Positions 34,886-43,561 of a DNA stretch of 43,629 nucleotides are shown in pieces. Under the pieces are notes generated by a model, which worked only from the letters and a program-made list of their open reading frames with translations, had not been told where the DNA came from and did no database searches. The translations under genes and the position numbers were made by a program. This stretch comes from Lachnospiraceae bacterium (lineage in GTDB: Bacteria; Bacillota; Clostridia; Lachnospirales; Lachnospiraceae): positions 1 through 43,629 of the forward strand of contig JAUNDG010000020.1 in NCBI GenBank assembly GCA_030526195.1, read 5' to 3'. Position 1 is the first letter of the stretch. Each line of letters begins with the position of its first letter.

Positions 34886-37287
34886 TCCTCACCTCCGAAA
34901 TAATCGAACATCAGCATGGTGATGTCATCGAACTGCGGGGCCTCACCGACGAAGGCGTCAATGTCAGCCTTCAGGGCGGCCAGGAGTTCCTTAGCCGGCA
35001 GGTCGGTGTGCTGATTCATAAAGTTAAGCAAACGGTCTTCGCCGTAGAGCTCGTTGTTGGCGTTTGTGGCTTCCGTCACACCGTCGGTGTAGGTGAAGAA
35101 CCGGTCGCCGGCCTCAAGGTTCATGCTGTGCATGCGGTAGGGGATGCCCTCCATGCCGGCCAGCACAAGACCCGGTTTGAGCTTCAGATACTCGAAGCTG
35201 CCGTCCTTATGGCGGACCAGCGGCGGGTTGTGGCCCGCGTTGGCCAGGCGGATCTCACCGGTGGTCAGGTCCACGATACCCATGAGGAGGGTCACGAACA
35301 TGCCGGCTTCGTTGCCTTCGCACAGCTTGTCATTGGCTTCCGCTAAAATGGTGTTTACCGGCAGACCCTGTTCCGCCAGGTCCTTCACGGTGGTCTTGGC
35401 CCGCATCATGAAAAGAGAAGCGGGGATACCCTTGCCGGACACGTCGGCGGCCAGGAAGGCCACGGTGTTCTTGTCCAGCAGGTAGAAGTCGTAGAAGTCG
35501 CCGCCGACCTCCTTGGCCGTATCCATCCGGGCGAAGATATCGAAACGATGATCCCCGGGGAAGGGCGGGAAGGTTGAGGGCAGAGCGGAGTACTGGATCT
35601 GCTTGGCGTATTCCAGCTCCTTATCCAGCCGTGAGGCCGCTTCCGCGATATAGCGCTTCAAGGTGTCCACGGTGGAGTTGATGTCATCGGACAGGGACGC
35701 AAACTCGGCACTGGACCGAACGTTGACGGTGGTGTTGAGATTGCCGCCGGTGATCTGTTCCAGGGAGGCGTTGATCTTCCGCAGGTTGTTGATGATGGTG
35801 ACCTTGACCAGGACGTAGACCACCACGAAGAGGGTGGCGAAAATGAGGACCTGGATCAGGATGCTGATGTAAATGGACGCATCCCGCATGATGTTGGCCT
35901 CGGTCTCCGGAATGCCGCCCACGATGCCGTACCCTTCCGAGAAGCTGAAGGAGAAGAGGTGAGGCTTGCCCTCGAAGTTGGCCTTGTAGATCTTGCCCTC
36001 GGTCATGGTGTCCTTGTCGATCCAGATGCCCAGACGGGCCAGGTTCATGCCGTTGTGTTCTTCGCCGTCGGCCACGATCTTCCAGTTTTCGTCGGCGATC
36101 ATAATGAAGCCGTTTCGGCCGATGTGACGGTTGCGGGTGGCGATGTAGATCTCATCGTCCAGGGCGCTCTTATACTGGGCATAGGAGTAACCCACCTGAA
36201 TGGCCTTGCCGCCCGGCATGCGGATGGCGGCGAATTTTCGGCTGACGCTGGGGGTGGCGGAAATGGGCTGGTAGGGCTGCACGTAGTAGTCCTCCCCCTG
36301 GAAAAGACACATGAATTCCCGGGACTGATCGCCGCTGTTCATGTCAAAGCCAAGGAAATCCGGCCGGCTGGATTCTGTAATAATACCATCCTCTCCGAAA
36401 ATGTGGATCCCGATGACCCCGTTGGATATGGCCAGTTCCCGCAGCTGGTCAGAGGTCCAGGAGGGCTTGCTGGTGTAGACGGTCATGATCTTTTCTGTTT
36501 TGGCCAGCAGATGAGTGTCCGAGGTGTCCATGATATCCTGATACACATCGGCGATGGTCTGATTGATGACCACACTGGTCTGGGTCTCGGCCATGTTGCT
36601 CTGCAGCCGATAGGTGAAGAGACTGGTGATGAAGTAGGCGATGACGATGCAGATCATAAGCCACCGCTGGAAGGTTTCGGTGATGTTGCCCTTCTGCCCC
36701 CGGAGGCGCACCTTTTCACGGGACATAAGGGTGACCGCCAGAATCGCCAGGCCCAGAGCAACCCCATTTCCGATGATCATGGGGATCGCAGCCCGCTGCA
36801 CAAAGGAGAAGGCCTCTGTTGAGCGCTTGAGATTCAGCAGGAAAATGAGCAGCATGTGGATGTCTTCGCATACCAGGGCGATGCCGATGCCGTAGACCAG
36901 GTTTGGCTTTTTATCGTCGAACATCAGGTGGCGCAGGAGTGCTGCGATGAGGCCGGCCAGCAGTGTGGCCAGGGCGCAGGCGATGCGGGTGAAATCACCG
37001 GTGACGAACAGGTAGCGGTCTAAGGCACCGATGACACCGGCGATGGCACCGGCGGGGCCGCCGAAGATAAGACCGGCGCTTAAGGGGGCCGCATCCCGGA
37101 TGTTCACGATCATATCGTCGTGAGCGATGCCGAAGCGGGAGGCGAAGGCCGCCATAAGGCCGAAAATGATGCCGATGATCACCTGTTTGGCGATGGGATG
37201 GGCATGTTTGAAGGCTGTTTTTTTGTCGGCTGCGTAGAGCACGACAACCAGCACCAGGTTAACAATGACAGGAATAATGAATGGCAT
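34882..37287 (-). CDS. 5TM-LYT / HAMP / PP2C (SpoIIE-type) phosphatase
   Basis: 801 residues from the ATG at 37287, 10 bp after AAGGAAAGG; a TTG at 37296 is too close to that site. N-terminal 5TM-5TMR_LYT segment (~1-165: NIRDAAPLSAGLIFGGPAGAIAGVIG), a TM helix near 200, an extracytoplasmic Cache-like sensor (~220-440), TM near 455-475, HAMP (~475-530) and a SpoIIE/PP2C domain (~555-795) with GGDFYDF, ADVSGKGIPASLFM, NAGHNPP and FDDITML, the metal-binding acids in place. It would dephosphorylate the STAS antagonist in response to an external or membrane signal. First gene of the module. Confidence 0.93.
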   Translation of the reverse strand: MPFIIPVIVNLVLVVVLYAADKKTAFKHAHPIAKQVIIGIIFGLMAAFASRFGIAHDDMIVNIRDAAPLSAGLIFGGPAGAIAGVIGALDRYLFVTGDFTRIACALATLLAGLIAALLRHLMFDDKKPNLVYGIGIALVCEDIHMLLIFLLNLKRSTEAFSFVQRAAIPMIIGNGVALGLAILAVTLMSREKVRLRGQKGNITETFQRWLMICIVIAYFITSLFTYRLQSNMAETQTSVVINQTIADVYQDIMDTSDTHLLAKTEKIMTVYTSKPSWTSDQLRELAISNGVIGIHIFGEDGIITESSRPDFLGFDMNSGDQSREFMCLFQGEDYYVQPYQPISATPSVSRKFAAIRMPGGKAIQVGYSYAQYKSALDDEIYIATRNRHIGRNGFIMIADENWKIVADGEEHNGMNLARLGIWIDKDTMTEGKIYKANFEGKPHLFSFSFSEGYGIVGGIPETEANIMRDASIYISILIQVLIFATLFVVVYVLVKVTIINNLRKINASLEQITGGNLNTTVNVRSSAEFASLSDDINSTVDTLKRYIAEAASRLDKELEYAKQIQYSALPSTFPPFPGDHRFDIFARMDTAKEVGGDFYDFYLLDKNTVAFLAADVSGKGIPASLFMMRAKTTVKDLAEQGLPVNTILAEANDKLCEGNEAGMFVTLLMGIVDLTTGEIRLANAGHNPPLVRHKDGSFEYLKLKPGLVLAGMEGIPYRMHSMNLEAGDRFFTYTDGVTEATNANNELYGEDRLLNFMNQHTDLPAKELLAALKADIDAFVGEAPQFDDITMLMFDYFGGEE

Positions 37288-37509
37288 AGGGGTCAATCCT
37301 TTCCTTATTATATATAATGCGAGAAACGCCAGGCCGGGCCGGCGAAAGTTCTCATAGGTAGAGTTATTGTAACATAAATGTGGGCCTGTGTAGGGAAAAC
37401 ATGATAGTCAGGAGCAGAATCGTGCGTTATAGTGGAGGTATCAGAACACGAGGCGGTCGGGTGATCGCCGGCTGTGGGAGCGACGAGCGCTCAGTAAGGA
37501 GGAACCTCT

Positions 37510-37821
37510 ATGATCTTAGTGAATACCGATTATATCTCAGGAAAAGAACTGCAGACCCTTTCTCTTGTAAAGGGCAGCACCATTCAGTCAAAGAATATCG
37601 GCCGGGACATCACCCAGGGATTTAAGACCTTGGTTGGCGGCGAGCTGAAGGCTTATACGGAAATGATGAACGACGCCCGGAATCTGGCCACTCAGCGGAT
37701 GGTGGAAGAAGCCCAGGCTCTCGGCGCGGATGCCGTGATCAATGTGCGGTATGCCTCATCCTCTGTCATGCAGGGGGCTGCGGAGGTCATGGTGTACGGG
37801 ACCGCCGTGAAGTTTATCTGA
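37510..37821 (+). CDS. YbjQ/UPF0145 family protein
   Basis: 103 residues, AGGAGG before the ATG. VNTDYISGKELQTLSLVKGSTIQSKNIGRD, GGELKAYTEMM and EAQALGADAVINVRYASSSV are the hallmarks of the UPF0145 (YbjQ) family, a small pentamer-forming fold of unknown function related to heavy-metal-binding-like domains. Full length. Stands alone; no operon partner. Confidence 0.92.
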   Translation: MILVNTDYISGKELQTLSLVKGSTIQSKNIGRDITQGFKTLVGGELKAYTEMMNDARNLATQRMVEEAQALGADAVINVRYASSSVMQGAAEVMVYGTAVKFI

Positions 37822-37981
37822 GCAAGAGGCAAAATGTCATTGTATGAGGTCAGGATTCTCATGAGCCTTATGGTGTACGAGGTGTTGGTGACCGGCGTCG
37901 GGGAATCCGGGATACGGATGTGACAATGCCGGTAATTGTAGCAGAAAAATGGCAATTTCCAGATATAAACAGAAATAGAAA

Positions 37982-38010
37982 TTGATTTGCCCTGTCAGAA
38001 TTGGTACAAT
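37982..38010 (+). promoter_or_regulatory. Sigma-A type promoter, distal
   Basis: TTGATT (37982-37987), 17-bp spacer, TACAAT (38005-38010). It would give a leader of about 165 nt to the Hpt gene. Confidence 0.6.
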
Positions 38011-38077
38011 AGAAAGAGCATAAACAGACATTTGACAATTTCGCTTGTCATCTGATAGTTGTGGATAAGCATTTCTC

Positions 38078-38107
38078 TTGATTTGTCAAGGGGGGGGGTA
38101 ATATAAT
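38078..38107 (+). promoter_or_regulatory. Sigma-A type promoter with G9 tract in the spacer
   Basis: TTGATT (38078-38083), 18-bp spacer, TATAAT (38102-38107). The spacer includes nine consecutive G's (38090-38098). Losing one G would give the optimal 17 bp; gaining would weaken it. This is the standard structure of a phase-variable promoter. The start lies about 65 bp before the Hpt ATG. Confidence 0.7.
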
Positions 38108-38180
38108 TAAAGTCAGAATATCCCCGTTGCATAACACTCCGGTCAGATATAAGCGAGGTGTTTAGAGAGAGGGTGACAAG

Positions 38181-38546
38181 ATGACAATTCAGGAATGTTA
38201 TCAGGAACTTGGCGGTAGTTATGAAGAAGTGGCAAAGCGCCTTCCCAGCGCTGCGCTGATCAAAAAGTTTATCTCCAAATTCCCGAACGATGACAGCTTC
38301 AATCAGCTTAAGCAGGCCATGGCCGACGGTAAGGCTGAGGAAGCCTTCCGGGCAGCCCACACACTGAAGGGTGTCTGCGGTAACCTGAATTTCGACACAC
38401 TGGGTCATTCCACATCCATTCTGACAGAAGTTCTGCGCGCCGCAGGTGATGTGATGCCGGCAGAGGCACCGGATCTGTTTGTGGCAGTTGAAAGCGACTA
38501 TGCTCAGACCGTGAAAGCCATCGAAACATTTTTGGCTGAAGGCTGA
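38181..38546 (+). CDS. Stand-alone Hpt (histidine phosphotransfer) protein
   Basis: 121 residues of helical sequence with AHTLKGVCGNLNF, the Hpt signature whose His accepts phosphate from a receiver domain. The upstream 30 residues and C-terminal helix fit a four-helix bundle. GAGAGGG precedes the ATG, with 9 bp. Followed by a terminator, so it is monocistronic, but the multi-domain REC protein next door is the natural partner. Its promoter region seems switchable. Confidence 0.92.
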   Translation: MTIQECYQELGGSYEEVAKRLPSAALIKKFISKFPNDDSFNQLKQAMADGKAEEAFRAAHTLKGVCGNLNFDTLGHSTSILTEVLRAAGDVMPAEAPDLFVAVESDYAQTVKAIETFLAEG

Positions 38547-38584
38547 TAGCGCTTGAAACGCAGAACAGCATAAGTGAACACACC

Positions 38585-38619
38585 GGCAGGCGGGAGTCTA
38601 ACTTCCGCCTGCCTTTTTT
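38585..38619 (+). terminator. Strong intrinsic terminator after Hpt
   Basis: Stem 38585-38595 with 38603-38613 (one G-T pair), 7-nt loop, six T's. Confidence 0.93.
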
Positions 38620-38867
38620 CTTTGGGTTCATCATGCGCGCCTTATCGGATGTATTCATTTGGCGCATGGCTGTTTTATGAATTGATAAATAATTTCTGTC
38701 GGCAAGGAAAAGTATTTCCATGAGAAATGGTGTTTTTCGTGCCATGGTGTTGACACTTGCCTGAAAATGGGCGATATTTAATAGTGTGAACAACTATCCC
38801 TATAGGACAATTGTCTGAATTGTCGGCTGATTCAAGAAAATGAGTTTCAGCCGTTATTTTGGACTTT

Positions 38868-38876
38868 TGATATACT
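38868..38876 (+). promoter_or_regulatory. Extended -10 of the REC-GGDEF-EAL gene
   Basis: TGATATACT, about 48 bp before the ATG at 38924. No clear -35. Confidence 0.45.
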
Positions 38877-38923
38877 GACGTTGTTTTGTTGTTTATTTGA
38901 TTATTTTGCGGAAGGATAAGTCT

Positions 38924-41542
38924 ATGCCGTTTCGTAGAACGATCTTGATCGTTGAAGACAATGAACTGAATCGCGAGCTGCTGGCCGCTATCCTGGATGA
39001 GGAATATGACATCCTGGAAGCGGAGAACGGGCAGGTGGCTTTGGATATTCTGGCAGAGCATAAGGACCGTGTGTCTTTGATCCTCCTGGATGTGATGATG
39101 CCTGTTATGGATGGTTTCACCTTCCTTGACAGGATGAAGCAGAATCCGGAGATGGACCAGATCCCGGTCATCGTCACCACACAGAGTAACAGTGAGGCTG
39201 ACGAGCTGGCCGCGCTGAATCACGGCGCCACCGATTTCGTACCCAAGCCCTATCGCCCGCAGGTTATTCTCCATCGAGTTGCTGCTCTCATTAAACTCAG
39301 AGAGACAGCCAGCATGGTCACCGTGCTGCAGAACGATCGTCTCACCGGCCTCTACACAAAGGAATTCTTCCTTGAGAAGGTGCGGGAGCGGCTGCGTCTG
39401 GAGCCGGAAGGGGAATTTGCTCTTGTCTGCACCAATATTGAACGCTTTAAGCTGGTGAATGACCTTTTCGGTGTCGAAGCCGGCGATAACCTCCTGCGGG
39501 AAGTGGCCGCCCTCACCATGGAACAGGTCGGGGATGGCGGTTTCTGCGGCCGTCTGAACGGGGATCGCTTCATCATTTTCATGAATGCGGAAGCGGAACG
39601 TCAGGCGCGGGCCAGACTTCAGGAGACCATTGATCATGTCCGTCAGAACATCGAGGAGAGCCACGACCAGGGCTCTTTGATGAGAAATATGGTGATGCGC
39701 TGGGGCATTTACCCGATCCACGATCGGACCGTGCCCATTGAGCAGATGTGCGACCGGGCGGTGCTGGCCGTGGACAGTGTGCGGAATCAGTATCAGCAGC
39801 CCTTCGCCATTTACGACGATTCCATGCGGTCTCGTCTCTTGCGTGAGCAGGAGATCACCGCTGTTATGGAACAGGGCATCCGCGAAAAACAGTTTAAGGT
39901 TTATTTGCAGCCCAAGTGTGACATCCGCAACAATCGCATGGGCGGGGCCGAAGCGCTGGTCCGCTGGATCCATCCGGAATGGGGCTTCATGTCACCGGGC
40001 GAGTTTATTCCGTTATTTGAAAAAAATGGGTTTATCAGCAAGCTGGACAGCTATGTCTGGGAAGAGGTCTGCATCAAGCTTCAGGAATGGAAGCAGCAGG
40101 GCCTGCCGGCGTTGCCGATTTCCGTTAACGTTTCCCGGGCCGATGTGTTCCAGGGTAATCTCGTCGAGACCCTGAGCGGACTCATCAAAAAGTATGACGT
40201 GGATCCGGCCTATCTCCACCTGGAGATCACGGAAAGCGCCTACACCGAGAACCCGGATTTGATTGTGGATTGTGTCAATCAGCTTCAGAAAATGGGTTTC
40301 GTCATCGAAATGGACGACTTCGGCAACGGCTATTCTTCTTTGAATATGCTCAGCCGTATGTCTCTTGACGTCCTGAAGCTGGATATGTCCTTCGTTCAGA
40401 GTGAGGTGGCCAAGCCTGTCAGCCAGAGCTTCCTCAATCACATCATCAGCATGGCTCACCAGATTCACCTCACCGTTGTGGCGGAGGGTGTGGAAACCCG
40501 CGAGCAGATGAAGCGCCTCAAGGATGAAGGCTGCGACCTCATCCAGGGTTACTTCTATGCCAGACCCATGCCGGTGGCTGAATTCGAGAACATGCTCCGT
40601 GAGTTTGATCCTCAGGAAAATGAGTCATCCGCTGACGAAACTTATTGCGATACCATGTGGAACGCGATCCTCGTGGTGGATGAGGATGCCGATTATCGGA
40701 AGTCTGTGAAGGAAACCTTCACCACCTGGTATCGGGTTGTGGAAACAACGACCGCCGAAGAAGCCATCCATTTCCTGAAGACGTTCGGCCGGAATAATAC
40801 CGCCGCCGTGATCTTAAGCACCGGCCTGCCCGATGACGGGGCAGCGCAGGTTCTGAAATATCTTCAGAGCACAACGGCTCTTTGGAATCTGCCGGTTCTG
40901 GCCACGATTCCGCTTAATCAGTGTGCCGATAAAAATGAACTGGTTTACGATGCGGATGATTTCCTCTGTAAGAACCATCCGTTATTCGATCTTTACAGAC
41001 GTGTGCAGCGCATGGTGAATGTGGCATCCTTCCGTCAGAGAGAATTTGCCCTTCAGGCTGAGGCCTGCCGGGATCCGCTGACAGGGTTGCTCAATCGTCG
41101 CGGTCTGCAGAATGCCATGAACAGCCTGCGCCCCAGCAATATGCCGGTGGCGGTATGCCTCTTTGACCTGGATGATCTTAAGAAGGTCAACGATGAGGGC
41201 GGCCATGACATGGGTGACCGGATGCTTCAGAGCTTTGCGGAGATGCTTCAGCAGATGACCCGCGCGGATGATATCAAGTGCCGTTACGGCGGCGATGAAT
41301 TCGTGGCGATCCTGAAGCACATCCCCAACGAGGAAGCCGCCAAAGCCAAGGGCGAGCTGATCTGTCGCAGCTTCCGCGAAAGTGCGGCCAAGTGCGGCAT
41401 GGAGGTGGCCTGCTCTGTGGGTATTGCCCTTTCCAAAGTGGATCGTCCCATCGGCGAGGAAATGATCGAGCACGCCGACAAGGCCCTTTATGAAGCCAAG
41501 CGCGAGAATAAAGGTGGCTGCTGTCTGTGGGAAGAGGCCTGA
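38924..41542 (+). CDS. REC-GGDEF-EAL-REC-GGDEF c-di-GMP hybrid regulator
   Basis: 872 residues from the ATG at 38924 (GGAAGGA upstream). REC1 (~4-125): VEDNELNRE, LILLDVMMPVMDG with acceptor Asp, KPYRP. GGDEF1 (~137-290) is degenerate: RLNGDRF in place of the catalytic motif. EAL (~315-560) appears intact: EALVRW, NVS, EITES, DDFGNGYSSL, KLD, AEGVET, GYFYARP. REC2 (~578-700) is degenerate: the acceptor position in VILSTGLP is Ser. GGDEF2 (~715-870) is intact: RYGGDEF, preceded by FDLDDLKKVND. So it combines a probable cyclase and a probable phosphodiesterase, making and degrading c-di-GMP, with one working receiver. The Hpt gene just upstream likely feeds REC1. Monocistronic between two terminators. 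Confidence 0.93.
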   Translation: MPFRRTILIVEDNELNRELLAAILDEEYDILEAENGQVALDILAEHKDRVSLILLDVMMPVMDGFTFLDRMKQNPEMDQIPVIVTTQSNSEADELAALNHGATDFVPKPYRPQVILHRVAALIKLRETASMVTVLQNDRLTGLYTKEFFLEKVRERLRLEPEGEFALVCTNIERFKLVNDLFGVEAGDNLLREVAALTMEQVGDGGFCGRLNGDRFIIFMNAEAERQARARLQETIDHVRQNIEESHDQGSLMRNMVMRWGIYPIHDRTVPIEQMCDRAVLAVDSVRNQYQQPFAIYDDSMRSRLLREQEITAVMEQGIREKQFKVYLQPKCDIRNNRMGGAEALVRWIHPEWGFMSPGEFIPLFEKNGFISKLDSYVWEEVCIKLQEWKQQGLPALPISVNVSRADVFQGNLVETLSGLIKKYDVDPAYLHLEITESAYTENPDLIVDCVNQLQKMGFVIEMDDFGNGYSSLNMLSRMSLDVLKLDMSFVQSEVAKPVSQSFLNHIISMAHQIHLTVVAEGVETREQMKRLKDEGCDLIQGYFYARPMPVAEFENMLREFDPQENESSADETYCDTMWNAILVVDEDADYRKSVKETFTTWYRVVETTTAEEAIHFLKTFGRNNTAAVILSTGLPDDGAAQVLKYLQSTTALWNLPVLATIPLNQCADKNELVYDADDFLCKNHPLFDLYRRVQRMVNVASFRQREFALQAEACRDPLTGLLNRRGLQNAMNSLRPSNMPVAVCLFDLDDLKKVNDEGGHDMGDRMLQSFAEMLQQMTRADDIKCRYGGDEFVAILKHIPNEEAAKAKGELICRSFRESAAKCGMEVACSVGIALSKVDRPIGEEMIEHADKALYEAKRENKGGCCLWEEA

Positions 41543-41575
41543 TCGCCCGGGACTGAAATGACTTATGAGATGAGA

Positions 41576-41616
41576 AGACATACCTGGTAGCCGAACGAGC
41601 ACAGGTATGTCTTTTT
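41576..41616 (+). terminator. Intrinsic terminator
   Basis: Perfect 11-bp stem AGACATACCTG (41576-41586) with CAGGTATGTCT (41602-41612), 15-nt loop, five T's. Confidence 0.9.
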
Positions 41617-41753
41617 GATTATCCCGATGAGCCAGGTGAATGCTCATGCTTGCATGAAAGCATTCATTTGGCGAATGGCTTCGCCGAGGTGGTGCCGAAG
41701 GGATATCGGCAAGGCAGGCGATTTCCCTTAGAAAGAAGGAGTAAGAATAGAAA

Positions 41754-43484
41754 ATGATAAAACGAAATGACGCGATCGTCGCGAAGAAGTTCATGCAGCT
41801 TCTGATTCCGGCCTTTGGCACCGCCGTGGCCGTGTCCTTAAATGAATTTGTGGACAGCATTATGGTGTCCAACCTGATCGGCAGCGAGGCCATGGCCATC
41901 GTCAACCTGGGCACGCCGATCCTCTTGCTGGCGGCCTGCATGCAGTGTTTATTTGGTATCGGTGGCAGTGTGGTCTATTCCCGCTACATGGGCAATAAAG
42001 AAGAAGATGCCGCTCTGTCCACCTGGCGCACCACCATTGTGCTGGCGGCCATCTCCGGCATCCTCATCATGCTGGTGGGTCTTATCATCCGCCGGCCTCT
42101 GGCGGATATTCTGGCGGGCAACACGGGTCTCAATGACCAGTTGTATCCTTACCTCTTCTACCTGTTTCTGTCAGTGCCCTTCGTGGTGGTGATCATGTCG
42201 ATCTCCTCATTTTTGCCGGCACTGAACCATCCGACCCTGGGGAGCATCTGCGCCATCATGGCCAACGGCGTGAACCTTTTGATGGACTACGTTTACATCA
42301 AATGGCTGGGCTTCGGTGTTGAAGGCGCGGCGCTGGCCACCATGACCGGGTACATCGTCAGCGGCATTTTCCTGATCGTGCTGTTCGCCCGGAAAACCAT
42401 TGTGGTGAAGAAAGCGAAGGCGGACCTCAAAAAGGTGGGCATTATCGCCCGGGCCGGTCTGACCAATGCCTTCACCCAGCTTGGTTTTGCGGTTTCCTGG
42501 AGTTTCTGCAACTCTCTGGCCTCGGCTTTAGGCAATGACGTGGTGGTGTCCTATGCCTTTTTCATGCAGCTCAGCTCCATCGTGTCCATTTTCCTGGCCG
42601 GCATTTGCGACGGGGCCGTGCCCCTTTACTCCCTGCTTTACGGCGCGGGGGACAAGAAGGGCATCAAGCTTCTGACGAAAAAAGCCGGGATCATTCTGGA
42701 AATCAGCGCCATCGGCCTGGTGATCCTCTTCTGCATTTTCCCGGGCGTCCTGTTCCGGCTGTTCAATATCGTCTCGCCGGTGCAGCAGACCATGTGCCTG
42801 CATGCGATCTATGCCTTTGCCATTTTCGCCCCCATCCGGTCATTCTGTGTGCTGTACCGCAGCATGCTGAACGCCATGGGCTGGGAGAAATATGCGTCCC
42901 TGCAGTCGATCCTGGATAACATCGTCGGCGTCATGCTGTTCTCCTTCCTGGGCGTCAAGCTCATGGGCGCCAACGGTCTGTGGGATTCCTACGTGGTCAA
43001 GATCCTGGCACTGGTCCTTATCCTGGTGGTCTTTGCGCTCATTTACCATCGCCGCCACCCGGAATACTCCCGGTTCTATCTCTTCCCGGAACGGGCGGAG
43101 GCCTGTCTTCTGGATGTCACCCTGATGGGGGACGATGCCTCCATCGCCAACCTCAGTCAGCAGGCTGTTCAGAATTGCCGCGACAATGGCTTCGATGAAC
43201 GTACCAGCATGTTTGCCGGTCTTCTTCTTGAGGAAATGGCGCTGTACACCCGCCACCAGTGCGGCGAAGGTCAGCTCATGGATATTTTACTTAAAAATGA
43301 AAATGGCTCTCTGGCCATCGATTTCCGCAGTATCGGACAGCCCTTCAATCCCCTGATGGAAAATGAGCGGGATGAGCATTTCAATGTGACCCTCTTAAAT
43401 GAGCTGCCGGAGAAGGTGAGCTATTTGTATACCATGGGGCTCAACACGACCACGTTGTTGCTGTCCGGTGAGCCGTCATCATGA
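41754..43484 (+). CDS. MATE transporter fused to a degenerate GHKL anti-sigma-like domain
   Basis: 576 residues. Residues 1-440 are a MATE exporter of about twelve TM helices (LLIPAFGTAVAVSLNEFVDSIMVSNLIG; second half GLTNAFTQLGFAVSWSFCNSLA). From ~445 on comes a soluble cytoplasmic domain aligning with the RsbW-like kinase at 34475-34885: LLLEEMALYTRHQC for the N box and FRSIGQPFNPL for the G1 box. The N-box Asn is Tyr, the G1 Asp is Ser, and the glycine-rich G2 box is not evident, so ATP binding is doubtful. The domain may act as a docking or regulatory module. AAGGAG lies 12 bp before the ATG. The transported substrate is unknown. Confidence 0.87.
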   Translation: MIKRNDAIVAKKFMQLLIPAFGTAVAVSLNEFVDSIMVSNLIGSEAMAIVNLGTPILLLAACMQCLFGIGGSVVYSRYMGNKEEDAALSTWRTTIVLAAISGILIMLVGLIIRRPLADILAGNTGLNDQLYPYLFYLFLSVPFVVVIMSISSFLPALNHPTLGSICAIMANGVNLLMDYVYIKWLGFGVEGAALATMTGYIVSGIFLIVLFARKTIVVKKAKADLKKVGIIARAGLTNAFTQLGFAVSWSFCNSLASALGNDVVVSYAFFMQLSSIVSIFLAGICDGAVPLYSLLYGAGDKKGIKLLTKKAGIILEISAIGLVILFCIFPGVLFRLFNIVSPVQQTMCLHAIYAFAIFAPIRSFCVLYRSMLNAMGWEKYASLQSILDNIVGVMLFSFLGVKLMGANGLWDSYVVKILALVLILVVFALIYHRRHPEYSRFYLFPERAEACLLDVTLMGDDASIANLSQQAVQNCRDNGFDERTSMFAGLLLEEMALYTRHQCGEGQLMDILLKNENGSLAIDFRSIGQPFNPLMENERDEHFNVTLLNELPEKVSYLYTMGLNTTTLLLSGEPSS

Positions 43485-43561
43485 TCATGAAATGCACGGA
43501 TACAGACGGACAAAATCATAGATTTTGAATAATGATAAATATAGAAAACGGGAGGATTGTC

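Larger units (their letters stand above)
37822..38180 (+). other. Intergenic region with two sigma-A promoters for the Hpt gene
   Basis: AT-rich. It holds two promoter-like sequences (37982-38010 and 38078-38107) and the inverted repeat TGACAA/TTGTCA in between (38034-38051). No gene recognised. Confidence 0.65.
38547..38923 (+). other. Intergenic region before the REC-GGDEF-EAL gene
   Basis: Contains a terminator, a 19-bp sequence recurring upstream of the MATE fusion (38653-38671), two GAAAATG copies (38763, 38836), TTGACA at 38750-38755 and an extended -10 (38868-38876). No gene and no known c-di-GMP riboswitch recognised. Confidence 0.55.

Noticed and set aside
35959-36822. 287-codon plus-strand open frame inside the PP2C phosphatase gene
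   Set aside because: Antisense shadow in GC-rich DNA without a start signal; the minus-strand frame encodes sensor and HAMP domains.
38547-38923. c-di-GMP riboswitch upstream of the GGDEF/EAL gene
   Set aside because: The GEMM-I conserved core could not be found; the similarity is only with the other leader in the window.
38675-39973. 432-codon minus-strand open frame opposite the REC/GGDEF gene
   Set aside because: Shadow without domain resemblance; it also crosses the promoter region of the real gene.
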